From NCBI GenBank assembly GCA_009599575.1, contig VWND01000002.1:1550001-1614000 (forward strand): DNA of 64,000 nucleotides, read 5' to 3'. Position numbers and translations under genes: made by a program. The notes beneath the pieces were generated by a model. The model saw nothing but the letters and a program-made list of their open reading frames with translations, made no database searches and was not told the DNA's origin. This document shows positions 22,483 to 35,830 of this stretch, one piece after another. Positions within the stretch are counted from its first letter, which is position 1, and every line of letters begins with the position of its first letter. This DNA is from Blumeriella jaapii. Lineage: Eukaryota > Ascomycota > Leotiomycetes > Helotiales > Drepanopezizaceae.

Positions 22483-25400
22483 CCCCCCTCTGGAAGTGAG
22501 CATTCCATCGCTTGTCGACGGGTCTGTGTCGCTGACTTTCGAGCTGACGTTGTTGGGGTGCCGAGTCCTTCGGGGACCCAAGTAAACAAGAGCTCCGCGA
22601 GCAACGACGAAACAGCCCCATCGGCCAACGTCGTATATCGAAGCCAGCCGCGGCTCAGGGGTCGATAGGATTCTCTGCTGCAGGTGTGTATCCGCATCCG
22701 GACACCAAACGGCACCGGGAACGTCAAATCCGTAGAGGGTAAGATGATGTCTCGTGTTCCCGTCAAGATCAATGGCGGGGACGAATGTTCCGCACGAAGA
22801 CGCCTACATAGGTCTGCGTCGACCCCGATACGCGGCCCTGATATTGCGCAAGCCTCGTACAGGACTGTACTGTGTACAATCCTGTACTGTGTACATCCGG
22901 TAAGATTGCCAGCGGCAATCTGCAACGTCCGACGTGTGTGGGTGTCGGATAGGATAGAGAACGCCCTAAGCGAGCCGGTTTGGAAATAAGAAAACACGAC
23001 TCACGCTCAACGTTTCCAAACAGGCGGGAAGATCTATCGTGCAACTACTGTAACTGCATTTCCCAACACGCCCAGAGCGTTTACCTGCGAATCTGCGACT
23101 CGCCGGTACTCGGGTTGGAATGCACCACTCGCCTCCTCCTCCTCCGCCGCCTCCTCCTCCTCGGCCTCCTCCTCCAAGACATATCCAATGTAAGGATTCG
23201 ACCTACATACTGCTTCATGCCTGTTCCCTCATGGCAGTCCACATTCCACATTCCACATGTATGTATGTACCCCAGCTTCTGCCTTTCCATTCTCTATCCC
23301 GGGCTTGAACTCTGTCCGCGATCCACCCCGGCCCCCGACATGAGGGATGTGTTTACCCCGCGTCGCGGTCCCGTCTGCAGCAAAAGTCTACACCGTGGAG
23401 CAGCCCAAGATGTTCTCTTTCGTTTCCCTCTGACAGGCTCTCGCCGATCTCTTCTCCCGGGCTATGGCTGCTTGCTGCATTGATGCGCCCACGCGAACAC
23501 GCTGCTTTTCCTGACTGCACCATCCTCCAGCCGTAGAAACTTTCCCCAGCATGTGTTGTCCGTCACCCCAAAAAGCGAACCGTGAGATTCCACGGTTGGT
23601 ACACATGGATGTGGATATAAATAACCCCGGGGTGGTCTTGTCACGTCCGAATCACGTACGAAATTCTAAAAACCGATCCTGACTCCGTCTTTTTGCTGTG
23701 TCGCCCTGTGGCACCCACAGTATCCATCCCTTTTTTCCTCCCGTCGAGGCAGGAAACTCAACCCTCTCCTCGCCAGCCATCCATCTGCACCCGCGAAACG
23801 GAAGTCCCGTGCGCGAACGGACGGTTGGTGACACTTGACCTGGGGCTGGTACTGTACCACTCCTCGCCGTGTTTCTGGGCTGCTGCCGCTGTTGCAGCTA
23901 CTGTACATACTGCTACTCGAGTCACGCTTGCGATCTTGTTTGCCTTGCTGTCAGGCGGGTGCCTGTCTGTGTGCGTGGTGATACGGACCTTGCATTGTTG
24001 TCTTCCGGGGAAGCGAACTTTCTCACCTCTACAGTACTGATGATCAAGCTCAGCTTCGAATATGGGATACTGGTGATCAACTCAGCTTCCAATTTGGGAA
24101 TTTGGATTCTCTCGAGTACACGCCCATAGCAATTGTATTTCCGAGCTCTTGTTCCTGAGTCCAAGGTTCGCTAGACAGGAAATCCACTCCTGCATTGCGG
24201 GTGCAAGTACCACGCCGGCTCTTGGGCTTTTACGAGGAGCCATGCCTGCTGCCCCAAATCTACAGATTACAAACTCGTTCTCTGTCCAGCACAGTGTCTA
24301 AAGCGCGATCTCCATCTTTCTGCTCAGCAAGTTTTGTGGCTCTCGGATAGTATAGCGAGTAGCTAGCTGACTGGTCATTAGCGAGCTAACAAAAACATCG
24401 ACAGCAAAATTGGCACTGACAGCATCGAGGACTCTTTACATGAGATCTAACCCTTCTGCTGAGCTAATTCATCAGACTCCTATGGAACCGCTCTGCCATT
24501 ACAACCCTCCCAGCTCAACAACTCTACCGGAAAGGGTTGTCTTGAACATTGATTTCGGACTGAAACACCTGTTCAATAACGATCGTGCTTGTTCGTCACG
24601 ACATGAGAACCTCCGACATTGTCAGGTTCTTTCTTCTCCTCTTCGACTCCACCAAGTCGTTTCCTCTTTCGGCCAAAAGTCCACATGACTCGCACCTCTG
24701 AATATCGTACAGTACCTATAAGTACCACGCCGGTTCCCAAGCTCTTGCGGATCAACATGAGCTATACCAGCCCTAGTGCTAGGAGCCACGGTCGACATCT
24801 ATGACGAAGAGGCTTCCTACTCTCCACCTACAAACTTTACGTCTGTTCAGCGTTCGGCGTCATGATCATGGCGTGATGTCCATCTTGCCGTGTCAGCAGA
24901 GATTCCCCCTTTTGACAAGTAAAGAAGGTACAGTAGCTAGCCGACGACCTAGGGAGATGGCAAGAACAACTACAGCAGTATCAGCACTGGCAGCATTCAC
25001 TAACGGTTTCTTGGATGAAAAGGAACGCTCTCTGACGGGAACATTCGAAGCAAGATCGGAACCTGCAACATCGAGGGGATGACGAACGAGATGAAGCACT
25101 GCCCGTGCTTGCTCTTCGGATTCCTGCTTCTGTTTCTTCCTTTGTCGTTCTGACCGACTTCCAATCAACGATTCTCCGCGCGCTGCTGCTCTCCGACCTT
25201 CGATTGACAGCGCCCATCGAGTGCTAGTAAGCAGGGTGGTTCATACACCTACACACCTACATGTGTACTGACCTCTACCGACTCTGGCCACTCGTGCGTC
25301 AAAGCCGTCGCCGAACGATGCATCCTGTTCAACATCAACCTGTTCAGCATGGAGTGAAAATCCACCACTCCCACTACCTTCTCCACAGGCTTTCCTTCCC

Positions 25401-27830
25401 GCGAAATATCCCTTCTCGGCCCTTCTACGAAACATCCTTTCCGAACCTTCGAATTCCAAGGTGCGTGGGAGACATGCAATTTTGCCGCCTCCCCAGCTAC
25501 AGTGGCTAGCTCGGATCAGCAACGGCTTCTAGCTCGCATCCCCAGATGTGAATGTACTGTATGTAGTGGGTTTTACAGGGGGCGCTCTCTCTCGATCAGC
25601 ACCGCTAGCTATTCTTCGGTATGTGTGTAGGTCTAAGATCACAGGACGGGAAAAGCGGATGCGATGCCGAGATGTGATGCGGTCTGGTCTGTCTTCTGCC
25701 TCCTCTCGGTAGGTTTTGATCCGAGACCAGCCTGCAAGCCAGCCGGCCGGTCATTCCATTCTATGTCTCATGCATTGTCTACGGTGGCTAGATGTCGACC
25801 TTCCTCACAGGCTAGGTAATCGTGCGAAAGTGGACTTTGCGTTGCTTCGAGGGGGGGGATGAGTCGATCAGTACACAAAGAGACTAGCATGAGCGGTACT
25901 GTAGTTGTGTACATACATACAGTACATACTGTACTGTATGTAAGTACAGTACACAACTGCTGCCTGGCAAGCAGGGGCTTGATCTGCCCCTCCTACCTAC
26001 AGTACTACATGTACATATCTGTATGTACTGTACCACACAGTCGAAACGGCTTCTCTCTCCCACAGTTCATCTTTTCTTTTCTCTTCTCTTCTCTTCCTTT
26101 GCAAAGCTGCCCTCCCTCTCGTGCAGCAGCCACACCATCGCCACGACGACGACGACCATCACGACGAACCTGACAGGAAGAAAACGGCGCAGAGCGATCA
26201 GACAGGAGAGGATCCGGCAAGCTTACACCGGGTAACGAGGGATAGGATTCGACGACGGTGATCCGCTCTCGATGAAAACTCAGCAGGTACTTACGTACAT
26301 AGGTACTGTACAGTACCTAGCCAGCCAGCTAGCCAGCTGGCAGCCCCGATCCCTCCCGGGGGGTACAGCTGTACACAGTAGGTATTGTACTTTCCACACG
26401 CAGACGTGCCTGCTACTGTATGAACAGTACAATACAGTACAGTACATACAGTACTTACTTAGGTCGAAGAATCGCACGCCAAGCCAAGTAAACAACACGG
26501 GGTGCAATACCGTAGAAAACGGCTTTTGGACATGCAGTACATACAGTACATACAGTACAGTACAATATCATCGATAGCTAGGTACCTACCTCAGGTACTA
26601 CAACGATCCCGGCTCTCGACCATCCCGCCTCGTCGCCTCGTCGCTGCTACAGTAGCTCTGTCGAGAAGTCCCCCGAGACATTCATTTACGGCACGGCATG
26701 GCATGGCATGATATGATATGACATGACATGACTCTCGGAGCGCACCGGGTTGTCTCGAGAGCTCTTCTTTTTGTACGGTACTGTCCTGTACTGTACCTGC
26801 AGTACATATGTACTGTACTGTCCTGCAGTACGTATATACAGCACTGTCCTGTTATGCACAGCCGATGCCTGCCACTCACTACATGGTAAATCACCGACTG
26901 GTACAGTACAGTACATAGGGGGGGGGGGGGGAAAGACGGTTCCGGGGAGATACAGTAATTCATGATTGATATTGATATTGATGGTTGAGGGGAGAAACAG
27001 CCGGTGAACCATGACTATAAACGGACATGTGTGTACAATACTGTGTACAGTACAGTACAGTACTTACGGTAAGATAGGTAGGAATCGGGCACTTTGGTTT
27101 TCGGCGTGTCTCGTGATATATCATACAGTAGACCAGGAAAGCCAAAAACAAAAAATAGTATGGGGGGGGGGGGCAAGCAGGAGAACATGTAAGCGCACTC
27201 ACTCACTCATTGGCGAGAAACACGCGACAGACAACAGTGGGAATGACAGGAAGGAGAAACACACGCGTGGTTTGGGGTTCTCTTTTCCCCTCCTCCTCTT
27301 CTTCTTCTTCTTCTGGTGCGCTTTTCTTTATCTTCTCTTTTGGTTGGGGAAGCTTGAAGAGACGGAGAAGGGTCGAGAGCCAAGCAAGCAAGCAAGCAAG
27401 CAGCAAGATCCCACATGTACTAGTAGTAAGCAAGCGAGAAAGGCCCAACTTCGATCCTCAACCATGATTCATCCTACAGTACTGTATGTACAGTATGTAC
27501 AGCATGTAGCATAATCCAGCCATCGAAATCTGCACCGACGCCGCTTTACGCATTCGATGTGATCTTACAGCGACAGCGGTACGGTATGTAGATAGGTACC
27601 TACGTACTCTCTCTCACTTGTCAACGCTACCTACGCACTCAGGGTGGCATCCATCCATCCATCCATCCATCCTTCCACCCCCCTCCCCCGCTTTGACGCG
27701 GCGTTCGTTCACCACCCTATTCACACACAGCTAGCTAGCTCTTTTCCGGGTCTTAGGGGCTCTCGTAGGGAGAGAGGCGGATTGATTGTACTATAAATGC
27801 CGGCACCGATGGTGAAATCCAGTTGCTGAT

Positions 27831-27912
27831 TGTGTGTGTGTATGTGTTTGTATGTGTGTGTGTCTGTGTGTGTATGTGTGTGTGTATGTGTGTGTGTGTA
27901 TGTGTGTATGTG

Positions 27913-27943
<31 letters not shown>

Positions 27944-27970
27944 ATGTATGTGTGTACGTGTACATGTACC
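27831..27970 (+). repeat. TG/TATG microsatellite
   Basis: About 140 bp of alternating TG and TATG units ending in GTACATGTACC. It produces long Cys/Val/Tyr and His/Thr frames on the two strands that are not genes. Confidence 0.9.
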
Positions 27971-28779
27971 AACGCTAGCTTACCTACCTACCAGCTTACC
28001 TGCCCACCCAACCGACACGCACATCCACGTCCTGATTGACGCTCGAAGACCAGAAACGAGGGGAGAGAGCGTTCGTCGAAAAGGGGGGTGAAATAGGCAG
28101 CAAGGGTATATACACAACACGCACTCGAAGCATGCTAGCTGGCGTTCGCGACTGGCGAAGCTGCGATCTGCCCCAGCAAGCAAGCAAGCAAGAAAAGAGA
28201 CCTGCTCTGATACCGAGTGTGTAAGGTGGACGTACGCTCCATGTGTCTTGGTTCTGGACCGGTGAGGATATACATGTAAGAAGGAGGCCCTCCCTCGCCA
28301 TCTGTGGATGTCTGTATGCAGTACCTCTTCGTCGTCCTGTTTGAACCGCTTGGTTCCCTGTCACGGAGTGAATCGCTGTGCTTTGCTTGGACCCAGAAAA
28401 AAAAAAAAAAAAAAGAAAGAAAGGAAAGGAAAAAAAAAAACAGCGATGAGGATCCCGGGGGGGCTCTGTGTTGCCATATAAGGCGTAGATCTGGCATGGC
28501 ACGCGCTCCCTACCTATGTTATATCAACATCAGCAGATCTCATAGAGTTCCGAATGGAAAGCAGTTCGGAAAGTGGATAATTGCAAGGGCTGAGAACTTG
28601 TATACTGACAACAATATTGATATTGGAAACCTCACAGCACAAAAGTAGAATCAGTCAGTAGTACCCGGGACCAAAAAAAACCACATACCTCGCTCCGCAA
28701 AGACGGTGCCTAACCTAACCCTGCCCAAACCAGCGCAGACTCACTTACAACTTCCCTCCTCCTCCCTCCCCGATCCTCC

Positions 28780-30115
28780 TCACTGCAAACCCCTCCCTCG
28801 GACAATGCACTCGCACGCCAGCCACCGCCCCCCCTCCGTCAGCACCACAACCTCACTCCCACTCAAGCCCACCAAGCGTCCCCGATCCCGTCCCGTCCGG
28901 CCCGAATCCGTCGGCCACACCTCGACCCTTTCCCCGTAGCTCAGCCCGCTGGGATCGCCCTCGTCGACGCCGAGCTCGCGCTCGACCAGCGCGGCCTGGT
29001 GCATGATCTGGAGCGCTTGCTCGCCCGTGACGGTCTTGGGCCTGCCGGCTGCTTTGGCCGCCAGGCCGGCGGTGGTGTCGAAGCGCGCGATCCAGGCGAA
29101 CGTGAGCGGGAAGTGCGCGGCCGAGATGTAGGAGCCGGGGAGGGCGCCGCGGAGAGTCGTGAGCCAGCTGGGCGTGGAAGCGTTAGCTTCCGTGGATCGA
29201 CATCGTGGCTCCCGGGCGAAGCTGCCACAGGAAACGCACTGCGGGGGAAGGGTAAGGTCCGATGGAACTCACTGGAAAGGCCAGACGGCTGGGCGGTTGC
29301 GACACGTCAGCGAAGAGAACCTCGAATCGTTGACTCCAAACCCGATCCGAGCTAAGCGAGAAAGGAGAGGACGTCGTGGTACGGTACAGTACCTTCGATA
29401 TCAGCCAGCGAAGGCGTCTCGGTCTCCAAGATCCAGGCTCTGCCATCCGCCAGGAACGTCGTCTCGAGCATCTCAAATGCCCTCCTGATATCTACCAGCG
29501 CCTCGTTCCTCGCCTTCGCCATCCTCTCGGCATCGAACTTGGTGCCCGAGAAATCCTCTCGGTCCTTCCTGAACCGCGCGTCTTTGGCGAGGGGGGACTC
29601 GGGCGGGATCAGCGCCGCGGCTTTCCAGAACAGGCTGGAAATGGCCCACGACGAGAGGAGTTTCTCCATACCTGCTGTGAAGGGAGAGGTGGGAAAGGCC
29701 GTGGGGAGAGCAGGATGGGACGGTGAGGCCGGGTAGAGAAGCTGCAGCTTGGCGAGGATGAGGCGCGTGTCGTTGTAGATGTCGCGGCCGATGGAGAGGA
29801 TGGGGATGCGGCGGTAGGAAGTCCCGATAGCTGCGACGTCGGGGCGTGGCATGACGACGGGTTGGAGCTGGACGGGTTCAGCGAGAGGACTTGGGGGATG
29901 GTGCATCGAGGGACAAGGACATACGCATTGTGTGTAGGGGATTTTGCGGAGGCTGAGATACCAGACAATGCTGGTGGTAGTTAGGCATTGGACAGTGGAG
30001 TTTGTTTACAACTGATCCTCGAGCTTGAGCTCGAATGAAGCGGAGGGGTAGAGTACCGTCTTGCGTATGGGGAGAACGTGTAATGGTACAGGATAATCTC
30101 TTCGGATGGCGACAT
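28780..30115 (-). CDS. Glutathione S-transferase-like protein with 16-nt microexon
   Basis: Five exons (30115-30057, 29970-29925, 29867-29393, 29288-29273, 29167-28780) give 327 aa. The N-terminal thioredoxin-like fold reads LYHYTFSPYARRIVWYLSLR, then the substrate-side loop (MPRPDVAAIGTSYRRIPILS and GRDIYNDTRLI, with the D-T of the glutathione-binding strand). An alpha-helical C-terminal half follows (SLADIE joined by the microexon to AVWPFHWLTTLRGALPGSY). A last domain (VEVWPTDSGRTGRDRGRLVGL) is typical of this fungal GST-like group. The catalytic Ser or Cys cannot be fixed with certainty; the first SPYA serine is a candidate. It is probably cytosolic, in detoxification or redox. All branch points and donors are canonical. 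Confidence 0.88.
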
Positions 30116-33100
30116 GATGGAATAGACCAATGTAAATTTTATCGATCAAAACTTCAAAACGTCAAAAACACATTCACCACACGAACAGGATACGCGAAGT
30201 CGAATGTATAGCAAATTCCAAGGACGATGTTGGAAGAAAGTTCCCAAATCCTGGGGAAGCTCGCTCAAGCCGAGGCCGAGGGATGTCCAGTACATACAGT
30301 GCTGTAGCATCCCTGCAAGCGCGGGAAGCGATCTCCAATGTCAACGTCCGATCTGTTTTCATGCAGGACTGATACTGAAGTACATACAGTACAGTATGTA
30401 CTTTATTTGTACAAGCCTTGCCATGTCTGTTGTTTGAAGCTGATATTGGAAGATATATGTGACGTACACAAACTTTCCAGGGTCGATTTGGAACCGGGTT
30501 TGGAATGAGGCATGTACAGTACAGTAGATGTCCATCAAGCTTGCGAGGCCTGTATGAAACGCACATTGCTTGCAGGATCAAGCTATACCTCCGAGATACA
30601 TCTCATCTCGAGGGACACTTGAGCAGGACTCACTCGCTGCCTGACCCGTGAATCTGCTGTCTCTGCTGTTTTCCATCGTCTGCTCTGAAAACATGTAGAA
30701 CAGACCTGTTGCGGCATTCTCACTGGGCAGCTGCTGGCAGCTTAGTACTGTTTCTGCTGCTTTGAAGTGATCACTTTGGTGAGCGGGCAGGAAAGATCTG
30801 GAGCTGCTTTTTTTCTTGCTATGGGGTAGCCTTTTACGGCTTAGGCTCCCTGAGTGCTCTAGGTGAGGTGGTAATACACTTGAACGGCATGACATCCACG
30901 GATTAGCCTCAGAATTGGGGTCTCTGCAAGAGCACTAATGATTTTCACCTTTTCCCTCGATTTCTGTGTCCTGGTGTGGTATCCAAGGGTAGGAAGTGTA
31001 TTCGGGAAGCGGAGATGTTTTAGGGCTTAGCTCATATTCGCTGTTCCGATCATGGACGAGATTTCGTCTTGAATGTGGGAAGAAAGCGATTGTGATTGGA
31101 GGCCGAGCTGGCGGCGAGAGACAGCGGCAGCCGGTTATCGACGGGTACTGTATCGTGTGTGTACTGTGTACAGTCGGTAGAGTGTCTTCCTCTAGCAGTC
31201 CAGTCTCATCAAGACTAAGGGGACAAGTCTTGGCCAGTGAAGCAGGCAAGGCTTTCCTTGTAGATGAGCTGTCGAAGATGGAAAAGATAAGATAAGATCC
31301 TGTAGAGCGCCCAAGGCTGATGAGGATCTTGCGCTCGTCCGATGGTGCTGTACCGTACGCGCTCGAAGACGCCATCCTATCAAAGTGTGATAATGATGGT
31401 GGTTTTCACAGCAATGGGCGAGTGAGCTCTTTGAAGGTTTCGTTCCACTCGATTTGGAGCTGTACCGACAGTACTGTAGTGTATCTGTAGGGTACGTCGC
31501 CACCGACCGGACCAAAGAGAGCGGGCATCAAGTGGAGCCCCGAAGGCAATGTTAGCTGCTTGCTTGATTAGTTGTCCGGTCACAATCACAGGTTCGCGGC
31601 CTTTGGTGTGTTGTCTGTTGTTGAAGGGGGGGGGGGAATAGTTTTTTTTTTTTGGTCTCCCATCACGAACATTCAATCAGTGAGGCAAAAGAAGGGCAAG
31701 GCCTGAGAAACAGTGGAGATGAGTGAGGAACAACGGGGCCGGAGATCAGCCGGACCAGGTTCGTGCGCGCGAGCTGATTGCCCTTGCCCTGGCCCTGGCC
31801 CTTGCCCTTGCCCTTGCCTGTCTCTGAGGACCGTACGAGGGCGAAGAGGCCACATCATCGTAGCATGTAAGTTCCTACTTCATAGGTCGTGGTACTGAAT
31901 GTACAATACAGTAGGATACTTCTCACGCGTGGTTCCGTGTGGGGGGATCCTTTTTTGGGCATCGGTGAGATGGGATGGGGGAGAAGATACAGTACAGTAC
32001 AGTACAGTACAGTACATTCAGTACATTCGGTATTCAGTACATTCAATACATACTGTGCTGTACTGTTACTATACTGTACTGTAACAACACGGCACATTCA
32101 ACACAGTACAGTATTATACCAGAATGGCGAACTCACGTGATCGCAACAGCTTATCCTCGTGACTCGCGGCCCGGTTCGGCGTGGCGCCACAGGCCCCGTC
32201 CGACGCGCTGATTGGCCGGGGGCCCCGCACGCAGGGACCCTTTGCTCGCCTCCCAACGGTACTGCGCTGCACTGCACTGTGCGGTCCTGTCCTGTCCTGT
32301 AGGTATTACTGTAAGGGCTCCCACGCTGGTGACGACGTTTCCGACGAAAACTGCGTCATACCCTTTTTTGACTCGGAATCCTCTCCCACAATCAACTTGC
32401 CAGCAGCCAGCAGCCAGCAGCCAGCGGCCAGCATCACGAGATTCCCAATCGAGAGTCGAGTCGGGTCGAGTCGAGACAAGCCGGGTCGAGTCGAGTCGAG
32501 TCCATCGAGCCGAGTCCACATCGCGCCAGCAGCAGAGCCGCATCGCCGGACCCGAAGCAATCCAGCACAATCCAAAGCCAAACCACCTCCACCTCCACCT
32601 CCACCTCCACCACCACCACCACCACCAACACCACCACCACTCTCACTCAGTCCTTGAGGCATACACTCCTTGTTAACGAGCTACCGAACGAGCGAACGAC
32701 CGAACGACCGAACGACCCTTCTGCCGAACCATACCGACGCCACACACTCTGCTGCCCGACCAGTGTTGAAAGAGAGAACGGGGTGGGGTGCACTCCTTTT
32801 CCTACCAACGTCACCGTCTCCACGACGGATCCATTTCAGTCGTTTGGGCTTTCGCCATTGTATCCACCTACCAGTACACTACCACTACCACCAGCAGTAC
32901 ACCATCACCAGCTCGCCAGTAGTCCGTTCGGGTCCCGTCGAGGTCCTCGTAGTCTCCATTGTGCGGATTGCCTCCGAGAAAAAGTATCACCCTTCGTCCC
33001 GAGGTCGACGGTCGCATCATCTCCATCATCATCTCCAAGCCCCGAGGGCAGGACGAACGAACGAAGGCACCACCAGTGGCAAGTCGACCGCGGAAAAGCG

Positions 33101-33983
33101 ACGCGAAATCTTCCCCATAAAACGTCTCTTCAACAGCAACCTGGTTGCATCATCCGCCACTTCTCTCTCCTCTCATCACCGGCCTGTCGCCTTGACCACC
33201 GCACTGTCTGTCGCTCCTCCGTGCTGGCCGCATCACATCTCCCATCCCTTAGGATCCACTATCGTCGGCATCGGGTGCGTGCAACGCGAAACCGTGACCA
33301 GGCAAAGAGTGAGGTATGTCTGTCTGTTCCTGGGTGTTGTTCTCGCTGTGGTGGTTGTGGTTGTGGTAGTGAAGGTTCATTGAATTCTCGCTGTTCGAGT
33401 TGTGGCTGCAGCTGCACTGCAAAGCATCCGCGGCCGTGGGTGGCCGTGGGTGGCCGTGGGTGGCGGGGAAAAGAAAAAAAGGCGATTAACGAGTCTCAAG
33501 TACTTTTCCCTTCGCTCCCTTCCCGTCTGCGTCATCACGCTCGCCAACGTCATCGACTTCGAAACGACGTCGTCGACGACGACGACATCCACCATCACCC
33601 ACCACCACATTCGCATCATCGACCCCCGCCTCCCCCCTGACTCGATCAATCGCCCAACCCGCGTTGGACCGGCTCGCATCGCGTCGCATCGCATTTCGCC
33701 CCATCGCCCACGCCCACGCCCACGCCCACGCTCACGCTCACCCTCACTGCGGGCGCAGACAGACCGGCATCGACAGCGTCATACCCGCCCGTCCTTTGGA
33801 ACATCCAGTGTCGACTGCACGCCCGACAGTCGACACTCCCCTGTCTCGCCCGCTCCTGCCCAGCCAGCCCAGCCCAGCCCAGCCCAGCCCTGCCCTCCCC
33901 TCCCCCCCCTGCCCCCCCCCCCACCCAACCTACCCTTCGCCCCCTCCCCCCTCCTCCCTCCCCCCCTCCAGGACCTCGACATC
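30116..33983. other. Long spacer and extended leader of the bZIP gene
   Basis: No gene is supported over 3.9 kb. Left part: TACAGTAC motifs (30285-30395, 30510, 31460, 31900-32120). Right part (32400-33980): short direct repeats such as CAGCAGC, GTCGAGTC, GAACGACC, CCACCT/CCACCA, TGGCCGTGGG (three copies at 33433-33465), CGCCCA and AGCCC, all C-rich. This right part is probably the promoter and long 5' leader of the bZIP gene. Frames at 32181-33383 run through the repeats. A 146-aa minus-strand frame at 30935-31375 shows no domain. Confidence 0.5.
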
Positions 33984-35830
33984 ATGTCCCCTCCACGGGA
34001 AACCGCGAAGAACCCATCGTCGTCCACGGCGTCGCCAGTCCAGCCCAATGCTACCATCCCACAGATAGGTAAGTGTCTGTCGTCTTTCGTCACTGACCCA
34101 TCCATCCATCTAGCTCCGGTACGCCACGAAGCTTGCGCCAGCCGCGCTACCTGACCTCGCCCCAATCCCTTCTTTGCCTTCCTTTCCTTTTGATGGACCC
34201 CTGGGCACAGCTGACCGGCCCGGACTTGTTGCTGCCGCATTCGCATTTTTGGGACGCTCTTTGGGGTCGTCGTGAACAGCTTTCGGACCCTCGCGCTAAC
34301 ACGTCGTCTTCAGTGTCGGACTCGATACAAGAAGCTCCAGTCAAGATCGAGACGACGATTGCAGACACCCTTCCGGCCCTTCGCGCCTCGGCCGGCGCCG
34401 GCGACTACTTCTCAGGAAGTCACGATCTTTCGCGCGAAGCCAATCCGTTCGAATATCAATTTTCCGGCGGATCAGCGAGCGGTCCCCCGCTTCACACCCC
34501 CGGTGGAACCAAGCTCCCATCCGTCTCGGCTCTTACGTCTTTGACCACGCATGCTCAATTTTGGCCCCACGATACAAGTTTGCGTTCTGGTCCCCTTAGC
34601 CCTGCTATGCTTACCGGTCCAGCCAGAGACGATTACTTCAGCGACGCGCACCACGCTCGTGCGAACTTTCCCGGTATCACTCCCATTGAGTCGAGCTTGC
34701 GATCGGGCTTGACGCCGGGAGGACCGGGCTTGACGCCTGGTGGTGGAGGAACCATGTTCCCGCAAACCAGCCCAGGGTACAGTGGCCTACTGGCCACCAC
34801 CCCAGGCGGGCTGGAATTTGAGCGCACTGCCATGAATGCTCGCCGGGCCAGCGAGATGTCGAAGATCACCTCCCAACCACAAGAACCCACGAATGGTCTG
34901 GATGTCAAGCCGCCACAGCCCCGCCAGCAACAGAGGCACTTTGATGAGTCTAACGTGAACGACGCTGCCAACGGTCTCTTTCAACTGGCCAACGCTAACC
35001 ACGTCCCGCAGCAGACTAATCACTACACCGTTGCCCCCCAAACCGTTCTTCATGCCACCGCCCATCCCATGCAACACCCCCAAGACCCGTCTCATATGGC
35101 ACATCAGCAACAAGACCAATCTCACATCGGACATCAGCGCCAGGAATCCAACAGCAATCAATCCAGCGGCATGTCAGAGGAAGAGCAACAGAACAAGCCG
35201 GCCCCCCGAGGCAAGGGCAAGAGACCGGCCCAGGAGAACGGGAACGGTGGACGCAAAGCAAGCGGCCTGCCTGCGGCCAAAGCTCCTGCCAACAAGAAGT
35301 CCAAGGGCAATAATGGCAACGCGACGTTGGATGAGCCAACGTCCGAGGAGGAGCAGCCAGACATGAACAAAGACGAGTATCACGCGGACGGCAAGAAGAT
35401 GACTGAGGATGAGAAGCGGAAGAACTTTCTGGAACGTAACAGGTGCGCAGCTTTCTTTGCACGGTTTCTTGATCTCACGCTGATTGACGTCCGTAGGGTC
35501 GCTGCTCTCAAGTGCAGACAACGTAAGAAGCAATGGCTCCAAAACCTCCAATCCAAGGTCGAACTCTACACTTTGGAGAACGAGAGCCTCAGCAACACGG
35601 TCACGGCGTTGCGGGATGAGCTTGTCAGTCTGAAGGCTCTTCTTCTCGCTCACAAGGACTGCCCCGTCTCTCATTCACAGGGCCTGGGCAATGGCGGCGT
35701 CCAGCAAATCGTCGACAGCGGCTACAATCCCCACATAAATCCCTATGGCATGGCGCTCCCCCAGCATCCGCACATGATGACTGCCAACCAGGCGTTTCAA
35801 CAGCAACAACAACAAAGACGGGAGTCGTGA
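33984..35830 (+). CDS. atfA: ATF/CREB-type bZIP transcription factor (Atf1/AtfA-like)
   Basis: Three exons (33984-34068, 34314-35442, 35497-35830) give 515 aa. The first intron (245 nt) has a GCTAAC branch site. The N-terminal half carries the conserved Atf1 blocks: TIADTLP, GDYF, NPFEYQF, SLRSGPLSPAML and SSLRSGLTPGG, with many SP/TP sites suited to a MAP kinase. A Gln/His-rich linker follows. The bZIP domain starts near 393 (KRKNFLERNR, joined to VAALKCRQRKKQWLQNLQ), with leucine heptads to about 455. In fungi this factor acts under the stress MAP kinase Hog1/Sty1 and controls oxidative stress response, spores and secondary metabolism. Nuclear localisation is inferred from the basic region. 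Confidence 0.94.

Larger units (their letters stand above)
20605..28779. repeat. Gene-poor repeat-rich zone, about 8 kb
   Basis: No gene could be supported over 8 kb. The zone contains many TACAGTAC-type motif clusters (for example 21382-21443, 21596-21720, 25900-26035, 26290-26460, 26530-26570, 26770-26910, 27035-27075), 8-bp tandem arrays, G14 and G10 runs, CCAT and AAGC tetranucleotide arrays and a TG/TATG array. Long frames here mostly run through the repeats. One weak coding candidate lies at 22258-22413. Confidence 0.55.

Noticed and set aside
22125..22997. 290-aa minus-strand frame
   Set aside because: Composition is driven by GC-rich sequence and the RCAGACAT array (CLYVCMSA repeats); no domain.
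27721..28091. Cys/Val/Tyr and His/Thr-rich small proteins
   Set aside because: Both are translations of the TG/TATG array on opposite strands.
30935..31375. 146-aa minus-strand frame
   Set aside because: No recognised domain, mixed codon use, and it spans a GTGTACTGTGTACAG motif; kept only as a note in the spacer.
32181..33383. Overlapping frames of 120-330 aa in all phases
   Set aside because: They run through CCACCT, GTCGAG and GAACGACC repeats, have no domain and lie in the probable leader of the bZIP gene.
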